Part shown: positions 19,332 to 29,848 of the stretch, one piece after another | How positions within the stretch are numbered: the first letter of the stretch is position 1 | How the letters are laid out: every line of letters starts with the position of its first letter | DNA from: Monodelphis domestica | Lineage: Eukaryota; Chordata; Mammalia; Didelphimorphia; Didelphidae | Direction of reading: 5' to 3' | Length of the DNA stretch: 64,000 nt | NCBI RefSeq assembly: GCF_027887165.1 | Contig: NC_077232.1 | Coordinates: forward strand, 8,599,800-8,663,799 | Position numbers and translations under genes: made by a program | Notes under the pieces: generated by a model | The model's input: only the letters and a program-made list of their open reading frames with translations | Told to the model about the DNA's origin: nothing | Database searches by the model: none

Positions 19332-19919
19332 ATGGCAGTGCCCAGCGCTTGGCTCGTCCCCCTGCTGCTCCTGGCGGCCGCCCGGGCTCAGGGCCCCGAG
19401 GCCGGGGTGCCCGGCTGCTACCTGCACCGTGAGTACCGGGACGGACGGACGGACGGGCGGACGGACGGAGGGACGGGCGGGCGGGGGCGGGGCGCGGGCG
19501 GGGCGCAGCCACGGAGCCCCCTGCCCGTCCTTGCAGCCATCAACGTGACGGTGCGGAGTGACCGCCAGGGCACCTGCCGGGGCTCCCACGTAGCGCACGC
19601 CTGCGTGGGCTACTGCGAGTCGAGCGCCTTCCCCTCCCGCCACTCGGTGCTGGCGGCCAGCGGCTTCCAGCACAACATCACGTCCGTCTCCCAGTGCTGC
19701 ACCATCAGCCGCCTGCAGAAGGTCGGGAGCGCGGGGCTGGGGCGCCGCCGGGCCGGGGCCGGGGCGGGGGCCGCCTGCGGCGGTGCCAGCTGAGGCCGGC
19801 CCTTCCTCCCTGCCCAGGTGAAGGTGGAACTGCAGTGCTCGGGCAGCCGGCGGGAGCGGCTGGAGATCTTCACGGCGCGCGCCTGTCAGTGCGACATGTG
19901 CCGCCTGTCCCGCTACTGA
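19332..19919 (+). CDS. GPHA2: Glycoprotein hormone alpha-2 (thyrostimulin alpha), 127 aa
   Basis: Exons 19332-19428, 19537-19721, 19818-19919. GPHA2 pairs with GPHB5 to form thyrostimulin, a secreted cystine-knot hormone acting on the TSH receptor (established). The first ~20 residues are a signal peptide (VPLLLLAAARAQG). The mature part matches human closely: NVTVRSDRQGTC, ESSAFPSRHSVL, HNITSVSQCCTIS, EIFTARACQCDMCRLSRY. All ten knot cysteines are visible, as are two N-glycosylation sequons (NVT, NIT). The ATG has a good context (GCCATGG). Exon 2 has a weak donor (GTCGGG). Intron 1 is 108 bp and stop-free in frame. MAJIN lies upstream on the same strand and PPP2R5B converges from the right, as in human. 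Confidence 0.97.
19436..19500 (+). repeat. GGAC/GGGC tandem repeat in GPHA2 intron 1
   Basis: GGACGGACGGACGG-type units directly follow the splice donor and fill most of the 108-bp intron. Confidence 0.85.
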
Positions 19920-19965
19920 AGGGCCCCGGAGCCCCCCAGCCCTGTCCCGGCCCCGGGGGAGCCCC

Positions 19966-19971
19966 AATAAA
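19966..19971 (+). terminator. GPHA2 polyadenylation signal
   Basis: AATAAA 47 bp after the GPHA2 stop codon. Confidence 0.85.
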
Positions 19972-19995
19972 CCGAGCAGCTCTGCAGTTTCTCTC

Positions 19996-20001
19996 TTTAT
20001 T
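19996..20001 (-). terminator. PPP2R5B polyadenylation signal
   Basis: TTTATT on the plus strand, AATAAA on the minus strand, about 530 bp beyond the PPP2R5B stop. It lies 24 bp from the GPHA2 signal in the opposite direction, so the two 3' ends probably abut or overlap. Confidence 0.65.
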
Positions 20002-20528
20002 CAACCCACCCCCAAGAGTGGGAAGGGGGAGCAGGGCGTGATTGGTGTGGGACCCCCTCCCCAGGACCTCGGGAGCCCCCTCTCCCTGCCCATAAATAAA
20101 AAGAGGAAGAAGTTTTGCAGGGGGAGGGGGCACCCCAAGACTGAGGCTGGGGGAGGGCAATAAATATATCCCGGAGGCCGTGGGTTGGGCAGGGAGAGGG
20201 AGGGCCCTCGCGCTGGCACGAGGTGCTCCCAGGGTCCTGGGGAGGGGTCCGGGGTCTGTGGGGGTGACGTGGGAGGGGTGAAGCTACCGGAGCCCAGCCT
20301 GGGGGTGCCAACCCCTCGCTGCCGGCTCCCGGGGCCCTTGGCCCATCAAGTCCGTTGGGGATGGCCAGAGAGCTCTGCCCCCCAGATGCCCCAGGGCCTT
20401 CCCTCCCCCCAGGGCTGGCACCCACGGGCGGCGGGCGGGCGGGCAGGGTAGGGGGCAGGGAGCAGTGGGGCTGGGATGAATGGTTCAAGTGCCTGTGTGG
20501 TGTGTAGGTGGCGGGGTGGGGGGTCTCT

Positions 20529-23500
20529 CTAGCTCTGCTCCCCTCCTGGAGCCGGCCTGGCCCCCAGCCGATGCAGCGAGGCTTCGTCCGCCCCCTGGAG
20601 CCTCCGCAGCCGGAGCTCCTCCAGGCCTTTCCACAGCTCCTGCCGTTCCCGGGCCTTCTGCTGCTCCCTGCAGGGCGAGGGGAGAGCGGCGCCCCGGGGG
20701 GTCAGGAGCCCCCCCCCCCCGCGGGCTCCCGGCAGATCCCCCCTTCCTGGCAGGTGCCCCCCCCCCCGCAGTTCGCCCCCCCCCCCCGCGGGCTCCCCGC
20801 AGGTCCCCCCCCTCCCGGCAGGCCCCTCCCCCCGCGGGTCCCCGCAGGTCGTCCCCCCCCCCCCCCCGCGGGCTCCCGGCAGGTGCCCCCCCCCCCGCAG
20901 GTTCCCCCCCCCCCCCCGCGGGCTCCCGGCAGGCCGTGCCCCCCCCCTCCCGGCAGGTCCCTCCCCCCGCTCCCAGCAGGTGCCCCCCCCTCAGGTCCCC
21001 CCCCTCGCCCTCCTCCGCCGGACTCACTGCTGCTTCTCCACTTTGTAGGAAGCCGTGAGCTCGTCGAAGAGCTTTCCATTCATCTCCATGAAGGTCTTGA
21101 GCACGTTGTAGATGAGGGACACGATGGTCCTGGGGATGGCAGAGGGGGATGAGCCGGGGCAGAGGGGCACGGAGGGCCCAGCACTGTGCTGGGAAGAAAG
21201 AGGGACCTCGGAGGCCAGCTTGTCCCACCCCCATGACAGGACCAGACGCTCGGGGAGCAGCCGGGTGGCCTGGTGCATAGAGCCAGGCCTAGCGATGGGG
21301 GGCAGAGCAGGTTCTGGGTTCCAGTGCGGCTGGGAGACCCTGGGCAAGTCCCTTAACCCCCACGGGCCAGCCCTGACTGTTCTGCCTGGAGCCCATCCGC
21401 AGCCTCGGGGCTTAGAAGACGACTAAATAAGTAAAAAGGACAGAGCAGACCCTGGGCCGGCCCAGGCAGCCTCGGGCCAGCACCCTTGCTCAGGGAGGCT
21501 TCCAAGGCCCAAGGTTAGAGTTTGGAGGCAAAGCTGATCCACTGAGAAAAGAGGGTGCTGGCGAGGAGCCGCAGGAAGCGCTGGCTTCGGTCGCTGAGGC
21601 AGCGATGGGGAAGGGCCGTGACCGGCTTGGGCTGCCGGGGGCAGCTTCAGGCCCCGAAGGACCCGCACGGAGCAGCTTCAAGGTGGGTGAAGGGAGGGGA
21701 GTGGGCTTGTCCTGCTCAGCTCCCCAGGGCAAAAGGGGAGCCCTGAGGGGAGGACGAAAGGGCCACCGAGGCCGCCCATCCGCCTCCTGATCGATCCAGC
21801 TCTCCCAGCCGGAAGGGGCTGCCTAGAGAGGAGATGAGCTTCCCATCCCCGGAAGTCTCCAAGCAAGGGGCGCAGGACCACTGCTCGACCACGCTGCAAT
21901 GAGCACGTGTCGAGGTCCTTTCTGACTCCCAGATTCTGAGATTCTCTGCAAGATGGGGCTAGAGAGGTGGGAGGACTTTAGAAGACAAAACCAGATCTAG
22001 AGGGGGCTTAGAATAGGGAATGTCAGAGCCGGGAGGGACCTAGAACAGGGAATGTCAGAGCTAGAAGGGGGCTTAGAACAGGGAATGTCAGAGCTGAGAG
22101 AGACCTAGAACAGGGAATGTCAGAGCTAGAAGGGGGCTTAGAACAGGGAATGTCAGAGCTAGAAGGGGCGCTTAGAACAGGGAATGTCAGAGCCAAGAAG
22201 GGAGCTTAGAACAGGGAATGTCAGAGCTGGGAGGGACCTAGAACAGGGAATGTCAGAGCTAGAAGGGGGCTTAGAACAGGGAATGTCAGAGCCAAGAAGG
22301 GAGCTTAGAACAGGGAATGTCAGAGCTGGGAGGGACCTAGAACAGGGAATGTCAGAGCTAGAAGGGGGCTTAGAACAGGGAATGTCAGAGCCAAGAAGGG
22401 AGCTTAGAACAGGGAATGTCAGAGCTGGGAGGGACCTAGAACAGGGAATGTCAGAGCTAGAAGGGGGCTTAGAACAGGGAATGTCAGAGCCAAGAGGGGC
22501 GTTTAGAACAGGGAATGTCAGAGTCAAGAGGGACCTAGAACCTAACCCTAACCCCTCCTGGCTTCCTTTGAGCCTCAGCTCAGATCCTCCCTCTCCAAGA
22601 AGCCTTCCCTGTGCTCTCTGATTCTGTCTCTGCCTCGTCTGTACCCACGTATTGGCACACGGTCTCTGCAATCAGACTAAGCTCCCTGAGGGCAGGGGCC
22701 GATTTTGCCAGGCACACAGTAGGCACCAAATAAACATTTTTAGAACTTGAAAGGTCCAAGCTGGGGGAGATCAAGCAGGTTCCATCCCCTCCTTGGACCA
22801 AGGGAGGAGCACGGCCTGAGGAGGAATGACAATGGGCCAGTGGGGCTGGTCCGGGCCAGACTCCCCCTCCCCCAGCCCCTCCCCAGTGGGCACTCACGGG
22901 TTCCAGTGCTCTTTGGAGACTCGGTAGAGGGTCCCGTACACAGCGGGCAGCACAGTGTGGCAATTGTCCTCAATGAGGCTCAGGATGTACTCATTGTTCC
23001 AGAAATACAGAGCCCGCTCTGCAACCTGCGAACACGGGACCCCCAGACTCAGACCGGGACCCCCGCCCTTCCTTCTGGTCTCGGCCTAACACAGCCGGGC
23101 TCTCTCCGCTGACCACCAGGAGGGCAGGGGAGAGTCCTCGGGCGCAGGGCTCTCGTCTTACACAAGAGGAAACGGAGGCTCAGAGAACCCAAGGAGCCGG
23201 AGTTGAGACCCTCCTCCAATTCCAAAGCCAGCTCTCTCTCATTTTCCAAACCTGAAGGGATCTCAGGGCTCTTCGGTCCAACTCTCCTGTTTTACAGTTG
23301 TGAAAACTGAGGCCCAGAAGGGGTAAGGGGCTGTCCACAACTCACAGAGAGGGATTAGAGCCCAGGTCAGCATCCATGGTCTGGGTAGGGACTTGGAAGG
23401 GGAGGCTCCATGCCTCGAGCCGAGGGGAAACTACACAGTTTTAGTGCTGGAAGGAAGCTTAGAGGTCACCCTTTACAGGTGGGGAAACTGAGGCCCTGAG

Positions 23501-26500
23501 ATGTCAGTGATTGCCCAAGGCAGTGAGCAGTAAGGATGGGCCTCAGTTTCCCCACCTACAAAACAAGGGCGCTCCTCCCAGTGGCCTCTTCCTGCTCTAA
23601 ATCCCGAGACCTGAGGACGGCCAGTTTCACCACACATGAAGTGTGAGGGCCAAGGGATGTCTGGGGGCCCGTCTGTCTGTCTGTCTGTTCTCCTTCCCCT
23701 CCCCCCTTCTCTCCCCGCACCTGGAAGTGGGGGCTGGAGACACATCGGGCAACCTGTTTGAAGAGGGGCTCTTGAATCTTGACAAACTGGGAGGGCTCGA
23801 TGACGTCCAGAATCTCCTCCATCTCCCCCAGGAACATCACCTGGCACACAGAGGAGGAGAGGGGCATCAGGCGCTCCCCCAAGATGGCAGGGCCGCGGCC
23901 CCCTGGCTCAGGATCGCCCCTCCGGACACCCCTTCCCCAGCCCCTCCGGTGACCTCCCTGGTACCTCCTTCTGCGTGCAGGTTTTAGGCCAGTATTTTAG
24001 CAATCCCCGGATCACCTGCGGAGCAAAGGGGGGTCAGAGGGAGGGAGCAAAGGCCCCACCCTCTCCCAAGGAGGCTGGGCAGCCCCGGTGCCCCCGGCAC
24101 TCACATGCTCGGTCAGGGTGGCATCCTTTTCCAGGAATTGTACTACGCAATATGCCAGCTGCAGAGGGCCACAGACAGCCAGACGGACAGCCGCACAGGA
24201 GAAAAAGAACAGGGTGGGATGAACACAGGCAGTGTAAAGGGGCACCCTAGACTCAGGGATGCCACGCTGGGAGGGATGACAGGATCACAGAATTGGGGCT
24301 GGAAGAAACCTCAGCCCTCCCATTGTACAGATAAGGAAACTGAGGCCCAGAGAGGAAATAAAGCCGGTATGAACCCCCCAGATCAGCACCTCTCCACTGT
24401 CCCAGGATAGGCCCTGAAATCGCAAATGGGCGGGCTTGGGTTCAAATTCCTCCCTTTGTTTAGCCTTGGGTGGCCCTTGTGAAGTGGAGGGGAGGCCTCA
24501 GAGGTCCTTTCAGGCCCTATGTGGGACCCTGGACCAGGCCAGGAACTGGGGGAGGGGGCAGCATTAGGTGGGGGAAGGCTCACCTGGGCATGGAAGTTGG
24601 ACAGTGATTTAACCGAATGGAGGGGGATCAGCACACGGACCAGGAACTGTTTGTGCTCCGTCTTCAGGGGCAAAGCAAACCCATTGATGATGCTGGGGAG
24701 GAAGGAAGAGAGGAGAGAGAGAGGGAAGAGGAGGGGAGGGAGGAGGGAGCAGAGATGAGGGGAGGGAGCAGAGATGAGGGAAGGAAGAGGGGAGGGAGGA
24801 GGGAGCAGAGATGAGAGGGAAGAGGAGGGGAGGGAGGAGGGAGCAGAGATGAGAGAGAGAGGGAAGAGGAGGGGAGGGAAGAGGGAGCAGAGGAGGGGAG
24901 AGAGAGGGAAGAGGAGAGGAGGGAGGAGGGAGCAGAGATGAGGGGAGAGAGAGGGAAGAGGAGGGGAGGGAAGAGGGAGCAGAGGAGGGGAGAGAGAGGG
25001 AAGAGGAGGGGAGGGAGGAGGGAGCAGAGATGAGGGGAGAGAGAGGGAAGAGGAGGGGAGGGAGGAGGGAGCAGAGATGAGGGGAGAGAGAGAGGGAAGA
25101 GGAGGGGAGGGAGGAGGGAGCAGAGATGAGGGGGGAGAGAGAGGGAAGAGGAGGGGAGGGAGGAGGGAGCAGAGATGAGGGGAGAGAGAGAGGGAAGAGG
25201 AGGGGAGGGAGGAGGGAGCAGAGATGAGGGGGGAGAGAGAGGGAAGAGGAGGGGAGGGAGGAGGGAGCAGAGATGAGGGGGGAGAGAGAGGGAAGAGGAG
25301 GGGAGGGAGGAGGGAGCAGAGATGAGGGGAGGGAGCAGAGATGAGGGGAGGGAGGAGGAAAAGAAGGAAGGGAGGAGGTCAAGGGAAGGGAAGGAAAAGA
25401 AGGGGAGGAGAAAGGGGAAGGAAGAATGAGGATCTCCAGGCTCTGGCCCTGCCCCAACACGCTGGACAGCTCCCTGGGGACTGGCTGGCCTCGCCCAGGA
25501 AGGTCTGGCTCACCTCCCAAGGATCTCCAGCAGCTCGGCCACGCCATTGAAATGCTCCAGCTCGTAGATGAACCTGGGGGAGGGGGAGGGCATGAGATGG
25601 GTTTTGGCCCCCAAAGCCCCGCCCCTTCCCAGAGCCAGGCCCCACTTGGGGGTCTCGGCCTGCCCAGAACTCTTGCCCCCTCCCGGGTGGGCACTCACCG
25701 AAGGAAGATGTGGTTGCATTGCTTTCGGATATAGGCTCGAAGGCCCAGGAACTTGCCGTAGACCCGGTGCAGGATGGTTTTGAGGTACTCGCGCTCTCGG
25801 GGATCCTCGCTGTCGAACAGCTCCAGGAGCTGTGGGGCCCAAGGTCAGGGCCAGGGCTGGCGGACGGAGGCCCCAGGCAGCCTCAAGGCCCGCTCTGCCC
25901 CCCTCCCGTGGCCGAGGGTCCCTCCGTGCTGACCCCAGGACTGGGCCCCGGCCCTCCCCTCCCAGCCAGGGCCTCGAGCATCCATCTGTCAGGCCTCACC
26001 CACCATCAACACGAACTTCTGATCCACGTATCTCTTGGCCACTGAGGGTTGGAAGTCTGGACTCTCCAAGAAATGTAGAAAAAACTCATAGACCAGCTGG
26101 GGGGGATACAGAGCACATGAGCCCAGGCCCCTGGCCCAGCCCCCACCCTTAGCCCCCCAGCTCCCAGCCCCCCAGCCTTTAGCCCCCAGCCCTTAGCCCC
26201 CCAACTCCCAGCCCTTAGCCTTCAACTCCCAGCCTCCCAGCCCCCCAGCCTTTAGCCCCCAACTCCCAGCCCCCCAACTCCCAGCCCTTAGCCCCCAGCC
26301 CCCCCAACTCCCAGCCCTCCAGCCTTTAGCCCCCAACTCCCAGCCCTTAGCCCCCAGCCCCCAGGGAGCTCTGCTGCTAGGCCATGGCAGCTGTCCCTCT
26401 TTCATCTGCCCCAGGCCCAGGTACCTGCAGGTGGGGCCAGGAAGGCTCTAGGTTGGGTTCATCCTCTTCTGGGTCGAACTCGGGATTCTCGCTGGGTGGC

Positions 26501-27865
26501 AGCGTTCGAAAGATATTCACGGAGATCTAAGAGGAAGGGGGCAAAGCTGGCCTTCGCTGCAGCTAGCCAGGGGCTAGGAAAGTGCTAGGCTAGGAGTCTT
26601 CAAAGGCTTCCCAGCTGTGTGACCCTGGACAAGTCCCTAAACATAAGTTCTTGGGCCTCAGTTTCCCCATCTGTCAAATGCAGGAACTGGACTGGATGGC
26701 TCCTCAGTTCTTTCAGCCTGAGTCGATAGTCAAGTGACCCACCAAAGGCAAGTGGTGTGACCCCAAGTCTAGCCACCAAGGGCCTTGGGAGGAGAGCCGG
26801 GGGCCCAGGCCTGCTCACCATGCGGATGATATCGGGGTACACGGGCTCAATGAGGACGCCCCGGGTGCCCCTCACGCACTCCACCAGCTCATTGAGGGCC
26901 GCTCGCTTCACCTCCTTCCCCTTCAGGTCAGCCACACAATCCAGGAAGTCAAAGAGGACCCCACACTGGGCCAGCTTCCGGCTCAGCAGGTCGTGCAGCT
27001 CCGAGGCTGGCACGTCTGAGGGAGAAACGAGGGCCAGCCTGAGCCCTGGAGGCTGGAGTCCGGTGGCATGGCCGGGGAGACAGGCGGACGCCCCCAAGGC
27101 CAGGCCCCGCTGCCTCCTCTCTGGGCCGGGCTCCCGAGGCCTCCCCTGGCCTAGCCCCAGCCCTGCTCCCTGATTCTCCGGGGGCCCTGCCGGGGTTCCG
27201 AGGGCCCCGCTTCTGCCTCTCTTATTCTCCTTCTCGGGAGTCGAGCAGGAGGGCAATGGCAGAAGCTGCTGCTCTTCCCCTCAGCCCAGCCCAGCCTCTG
27301 AGGCCAGGAGCCACAGCAGGTAAACAGTCTGAGCCGTCTCCCGGGAGGCTGGGCAGGAGAGCCGGGAACAGGGCCTTGGGGATCCCCGCTTGGCACACAC
27401 ACACACACGGGGCCCAGAGACGGGCCCAGCTCAGTAGGACTCGGCCCCTGGCAGCAGCAGAAGCAGCTGAAGCCCAGGCCTGGGGCTCCCGCCAGCGGGC
27501 GCCCCACCGGTCACCCCGAGGCCGGACGCGCCCCCACGGCCCAGGATGACAGGCAGAACAGAACATGCGTCAGCAGAGGCCGCCGGAGGTGGAAAGAGCC
27601 CGGCCAGGAGAAGGGCAGAGAGCTGGTGGCTGGCTGGGCGTCCCTCCCGGCCCGGGGCCCACTCACCCTTGAGCAGTGGCAGGGGCGTGAGCTCCTGTTG
27701 GTTGCTCTGGTATCGGAACTGGGAAGAACTGTGGGACCGCCTGGGCCGGGCACGCCGGAGGGACCGCCGAGAAAAGCCGTCTACTTTGTCTGGCGGGGGC
27801 ACTGGAGACAGCCCGGGGGACGAAGGGCTGGTCGGGGTGCTCGCCGGGGGCAGCTTGGTGTCCAT
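20529..27865 (-). CDS. PPP2R5B: PP2A regulatory subunit B56-beta, 13 coding exons, 494 aa
   Basis: Exons (minus strand): 27865-27667, 27015-26819, 26526-26425, 26096-26004, 25829-25699, 25573-25514, 24692-24584, 24158-24105, 24015-23965, 23840-23721, 23025-22898, 21129-21028, 20667-20529 (TAG). All phases join. It is a B56-family subunit that directs PP2A to substrates. The N-terminus is nearly identical to my memory of human ([20 protein letters not shown]) with the serine/arginine-rich stretch. The central HEAT-like B56 fold is intact ([62 protein letters not shown]). The C-terminal tail is Glu/Gln/Arg-rich. Human is about 497 aa. One junction residue differs (WN-P-TIVS; Q in human). Introns 3, 6, 11 and 12 carry minisatellites. 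Confidence 0.97.
20697..21000 (-). repeat. C-run minisatellite in PPP2R5B intron 12
   Basis: Degenerate repeats of CCCCCGCGGGCTCCCGGCAG with C runs of 7-13 on the plus strand. The PPP2R5B transcript therefore carries dense G runs between exons 12 and 13. Confidence 0.9.
21255..21425 (+). mobile_element. tRNA-derived marsupial SINE
   Basis: AGCCGGGTGGCCTGGTGCAT head, GCCAGGCCTAGCGATGGGGG, GACCCTGGGCAAGTCCCTTA and an A-rich end. Antisense to PPP2R5B, in intron 11. Confidence 0.85.
22005..22545 (+). repeat. ~33-bp minisatellite with ~99-bp higher-order unit
   Basis: About 16 units, each containing GAACAGGGAATGTCAGAGC followed by a variable head. Three unit types (AAGAAGGGAGCTTA, TGGGAGGGACCTA, TAGAAGGGGGCTTA; 34+32+33 bp) repeat in fixed order about three times between 22190 and 22490, giving a 99-bp higher-order period. 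In PPP2R5B intron 11. Confidence 0.95.
22546..22745 (+). mobile_element. L2 LINE 3' end
   Basis: AAGAAGCCTTCCCTGTGCTC, GACTAAGCTCCCTGAGGGCA, GGCACACAGTAGGCACCAAA and TAAACATTTTTAGAACTTGA: the classic L2 terminal segment. It directly follows the minisatellite. Confidence 0.8.
23430..23520 (-). mobile_element. Core-SINE/MIR-like fragment
   Basis: AGTGCTGGAAGGAAGCTTAG, then TACAGGTGGGGAAACTGAGG and GATTGCCCAAGG, within PPP2R5B intron 10. Confidence 0.55.
24290..24410 (-). mobile_element. Core-SINE/MIR-like fragment
   Basis: GGGCTGGAAGAAACCTCAGC then GTACAGATAAGGAAACTGAG and GCCCAGAGAGG. Same repeat type as 23430-23520. Confidence 0.55.
24700..25400 (+). repeat. Purine-only minisatellite in PPP2R5B intron 6
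   Basis: Tandem GAGGGAGGAGGGAGCAGAG, GATGAGGGGAGAGAGAGGG and AAGAGGAGGGGAG blocks with a period near 60 bp, close to pure purine over 700 bp. The long minus-strand open frame across it (25694-24609) encodes only Ser/Pro/Leu repeats. Confidence 0.95.
26145..26362 (+). repeat. CCCAGCCCTTAGCC minisatellite in PPP2R5B intron 3
   Basis: Irregular tandem of CCCAGCCCTTAG, CCCCCAACTC and CCCAGCCTTTAG blocks. Confidence 0.9.
26590..26715 (+). mobile_element. SINE fragment in PPP2R5B intron 2
   Basis: CTTCCCAGCTGTGTGACCCT, GGGCCTCAGTTTCCCCATCT and ACTGGACTGGATGGCTCC: 3' part of a core SINE. Confidence 0.6.
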
Positions 27866-28317
27866 GGTGGCCGGGGGGCAGCGGTGTCGGGCCGCGGGAA
27901 GGCCGGCAGGGCCCCCTCCCCCAGATGCCCACTCTGCCAAGAGGATGCTGGGTAAAGTCCTGGCTAACGAGGAGCCCCAGGCTGACCCATCCTGGCCAGG
28001 GGATGGACCAGGCAAGGGGGCTCTGGTACAAGTGCTACTCCCCTTGCCCCCCCAGGGCCCTACCAGGAATCCAGTCAGTCCCTGGGGGGCAGCTGGAAGA
28101 GGGGGGGTCCTCAGGTGTCCGGCCCTTGGGGGAGGGGCAGGAGAAGCTGGTTACGGAGTTCTTATTGAGGGAAAGTCGAGGTAGAAAGATCCTGGATGTA
28201 GAAAGGCAGAGTGGGGAGAGAGACGGGAGAGAAGAGGTTAATCTTCCCCGGAGGTCAGTGTGCCCAATGGGGAGGACTCCTGTATTCTCTCCCCCAACCC
28301 CAGGCCAGGCCACTCAC

Positions 28318-28930
28318 CTCCTGGGGACCCAGGTGTGGGGGGCCCCCTGAGGCTGGGTGGGCCCCTTAGCTAGAACCCCCCCTCAGAGGCGGGGGGTGCA
28401 GGGCGGCGAGGGGCTGGCCCCACTCTGGCCTGGGCTGGGGAGCAGAGAGGCAGCACCCCTGGGTGTTCGCCCCAGCTGGGGAAACCCGAGGCCGGGGGTC
28501 CCCTGTGAGCGCTGGGGCATCCCCCACGGCACACACCGCCCCCTCCCGGGGCCGGGCTGGGGCCAGGGCTGGGGCTGAGCCCGGGATCGGGGTGCGTGCC
28601 GGGAGCTCCGAGCGCCTGGGTCCTGGGGGCCAATCGCAGGCAGAGGAAGGAAGGGGCGCTCCCCGGAGCTGCTGCTGGTCCCCCCTTCCCGTGTGGCCCC
28701 TGCGACTCCGGGGGCCCCGCTCCCGGCTCTGGGGGGCGCTGGCGGGCGGCGGGGAGGGGGCCGGGAGCTCCGTGCGCTCCGCCTGCCTGCCTGCACCGGC
28801 CGCCCCAGCTGCTCAGAATGACATCAAGTCACCTCCCCCCGCCCGCCCTGCGCCTCCCCGCGGGGGAGGGGGAGACAAGGAGGGGGCTGCGTCAGCGCGG
28901 CTCGGGCGCCCCGGGAAATGTAGTCCTGCT
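28318..28930 (-). promoter_or_regulatory. Putative PPP2R5B promoter and untranslated first exon
   Basis: CpG-rich block. On the minus strand an AGGAG|GTGAGT donor at 28318/28317 could end a non-coding first exon that splices to the ATG exon. Upstream of it lie TGACATCA (CRE/AP-1-like, 28819-28826) and GGGAAATGTAGT (28913-28924), the reverse of the ACTACA(N)CCC promoter motif associated with ZNF143. The acceptor before the ATG exon is not clear. Confidence 0.45.
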
Positions 28931-29758
28931 CGGCTTAAAGGCGCCCCCGCTCCCCAGCACGCGCGCCCGGGCGCTCCGAGATCGCTGTCCTTGGACAGCC
29001 CCGGCGGAGAGCGGCTGGACGTCGGAGTGAGGGAGCCGGAATTCAAAGCTTAACTCCACCTGCCAGCTTAGGCAAACGCCTTCCGCGCTCGCTCCGGGAC
29101 TCGGTTCCCTCTTTGTAGTAGCCTCCGACTAGGAGCTCAGTGGAAATGCCCGATTCCGGGGCCCCCGGCCTCTGGGTTTCCCCGTCGGGAAGAGGAGGCA
29201 GCTACCCCCCAGCTCCGAATCCGATCACCCTTTGGTTTGCCCCCAGAGGAACTAGCCCGGCCGGCCCCGAGGCCGGAGCGTGTCCGGAGGAAGGACCCGG
29301 GTCTCCCTTTGCGGAGGACAGCCCCAGGGACCGAGGAATGACCCGAGGACCCAGCTGGGGACTTTGGCTGTCCTTCAAGGCCCTGCCTGGTGCGGGGATC
29401 CCCGCACCTTAGAGATGGGGAGCCCAGGGGCCCATGGAGGGGAGACCAAGAATCCCCCTCCCCTCTTCCCCCACCCAGCGCCCAGCCCCATCGGATTCCA
29501 GGGCCCCTCGTGTTCTAGGGCCCCGAGTGGGTGTCTTCTCGCTTCTACTAGACAGTAGGCTCTGGGGGTTCCCCTCATGCCTTCTCTCTGCGCCCCGGGC
29601 AGGCTCGCCTGTCAAAGATGGCTTGGTTGAATGGAGGCCCGATTTGGACTAGGGGGGAGCTGGGGCAGCCGGTTTACCCTCATCCCACCTGCCTTCTCAG
29701 AGTTCCTGGAGCCAGCACCAAAAGGGTTAACCTGAGTGGATGAAACCAAGGGGCCGCT

Positions 29759-29848
29759 GGGAGATGTAGTTCTCCTGAGGCTGCTGGGAAATGAAGTCAG
29801 CCGGAGTCCTGCAGTCCCCCTCCCTTCTGCACAGTCTGGGTGACATCA
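29759..29848 (+). promoter_or_regulatory. Motif cluster upstream of the SLC22A gene
   Basis: GGGAGATGTAGT (29759-29770) and GGGAAATGAAGT (29786-29797), both versions of the ACTACA-type motif, then TGACATCA (29841-29848). The same pair of motif types occurs near the PPP2R5B start, giving the head-to-head region two similar clusters about 0.9 kb apart. Positions 29850-30493 are otherwise unremarkable. Confidence 0.4.

Noticed and set aside
22541-22555. Interstitial telomere repeat
   Set aside because: Only about two and a half CCCTAA units; too short to mean a fusion or telomere relic.
24609-25694. 361-aa minus-strand open frame of Leu/Pro/Ser repeats
   Set aside because: It spans PPP2R5B exons 6-7 and the purine minisatellite between them; the repeat part is intronic.
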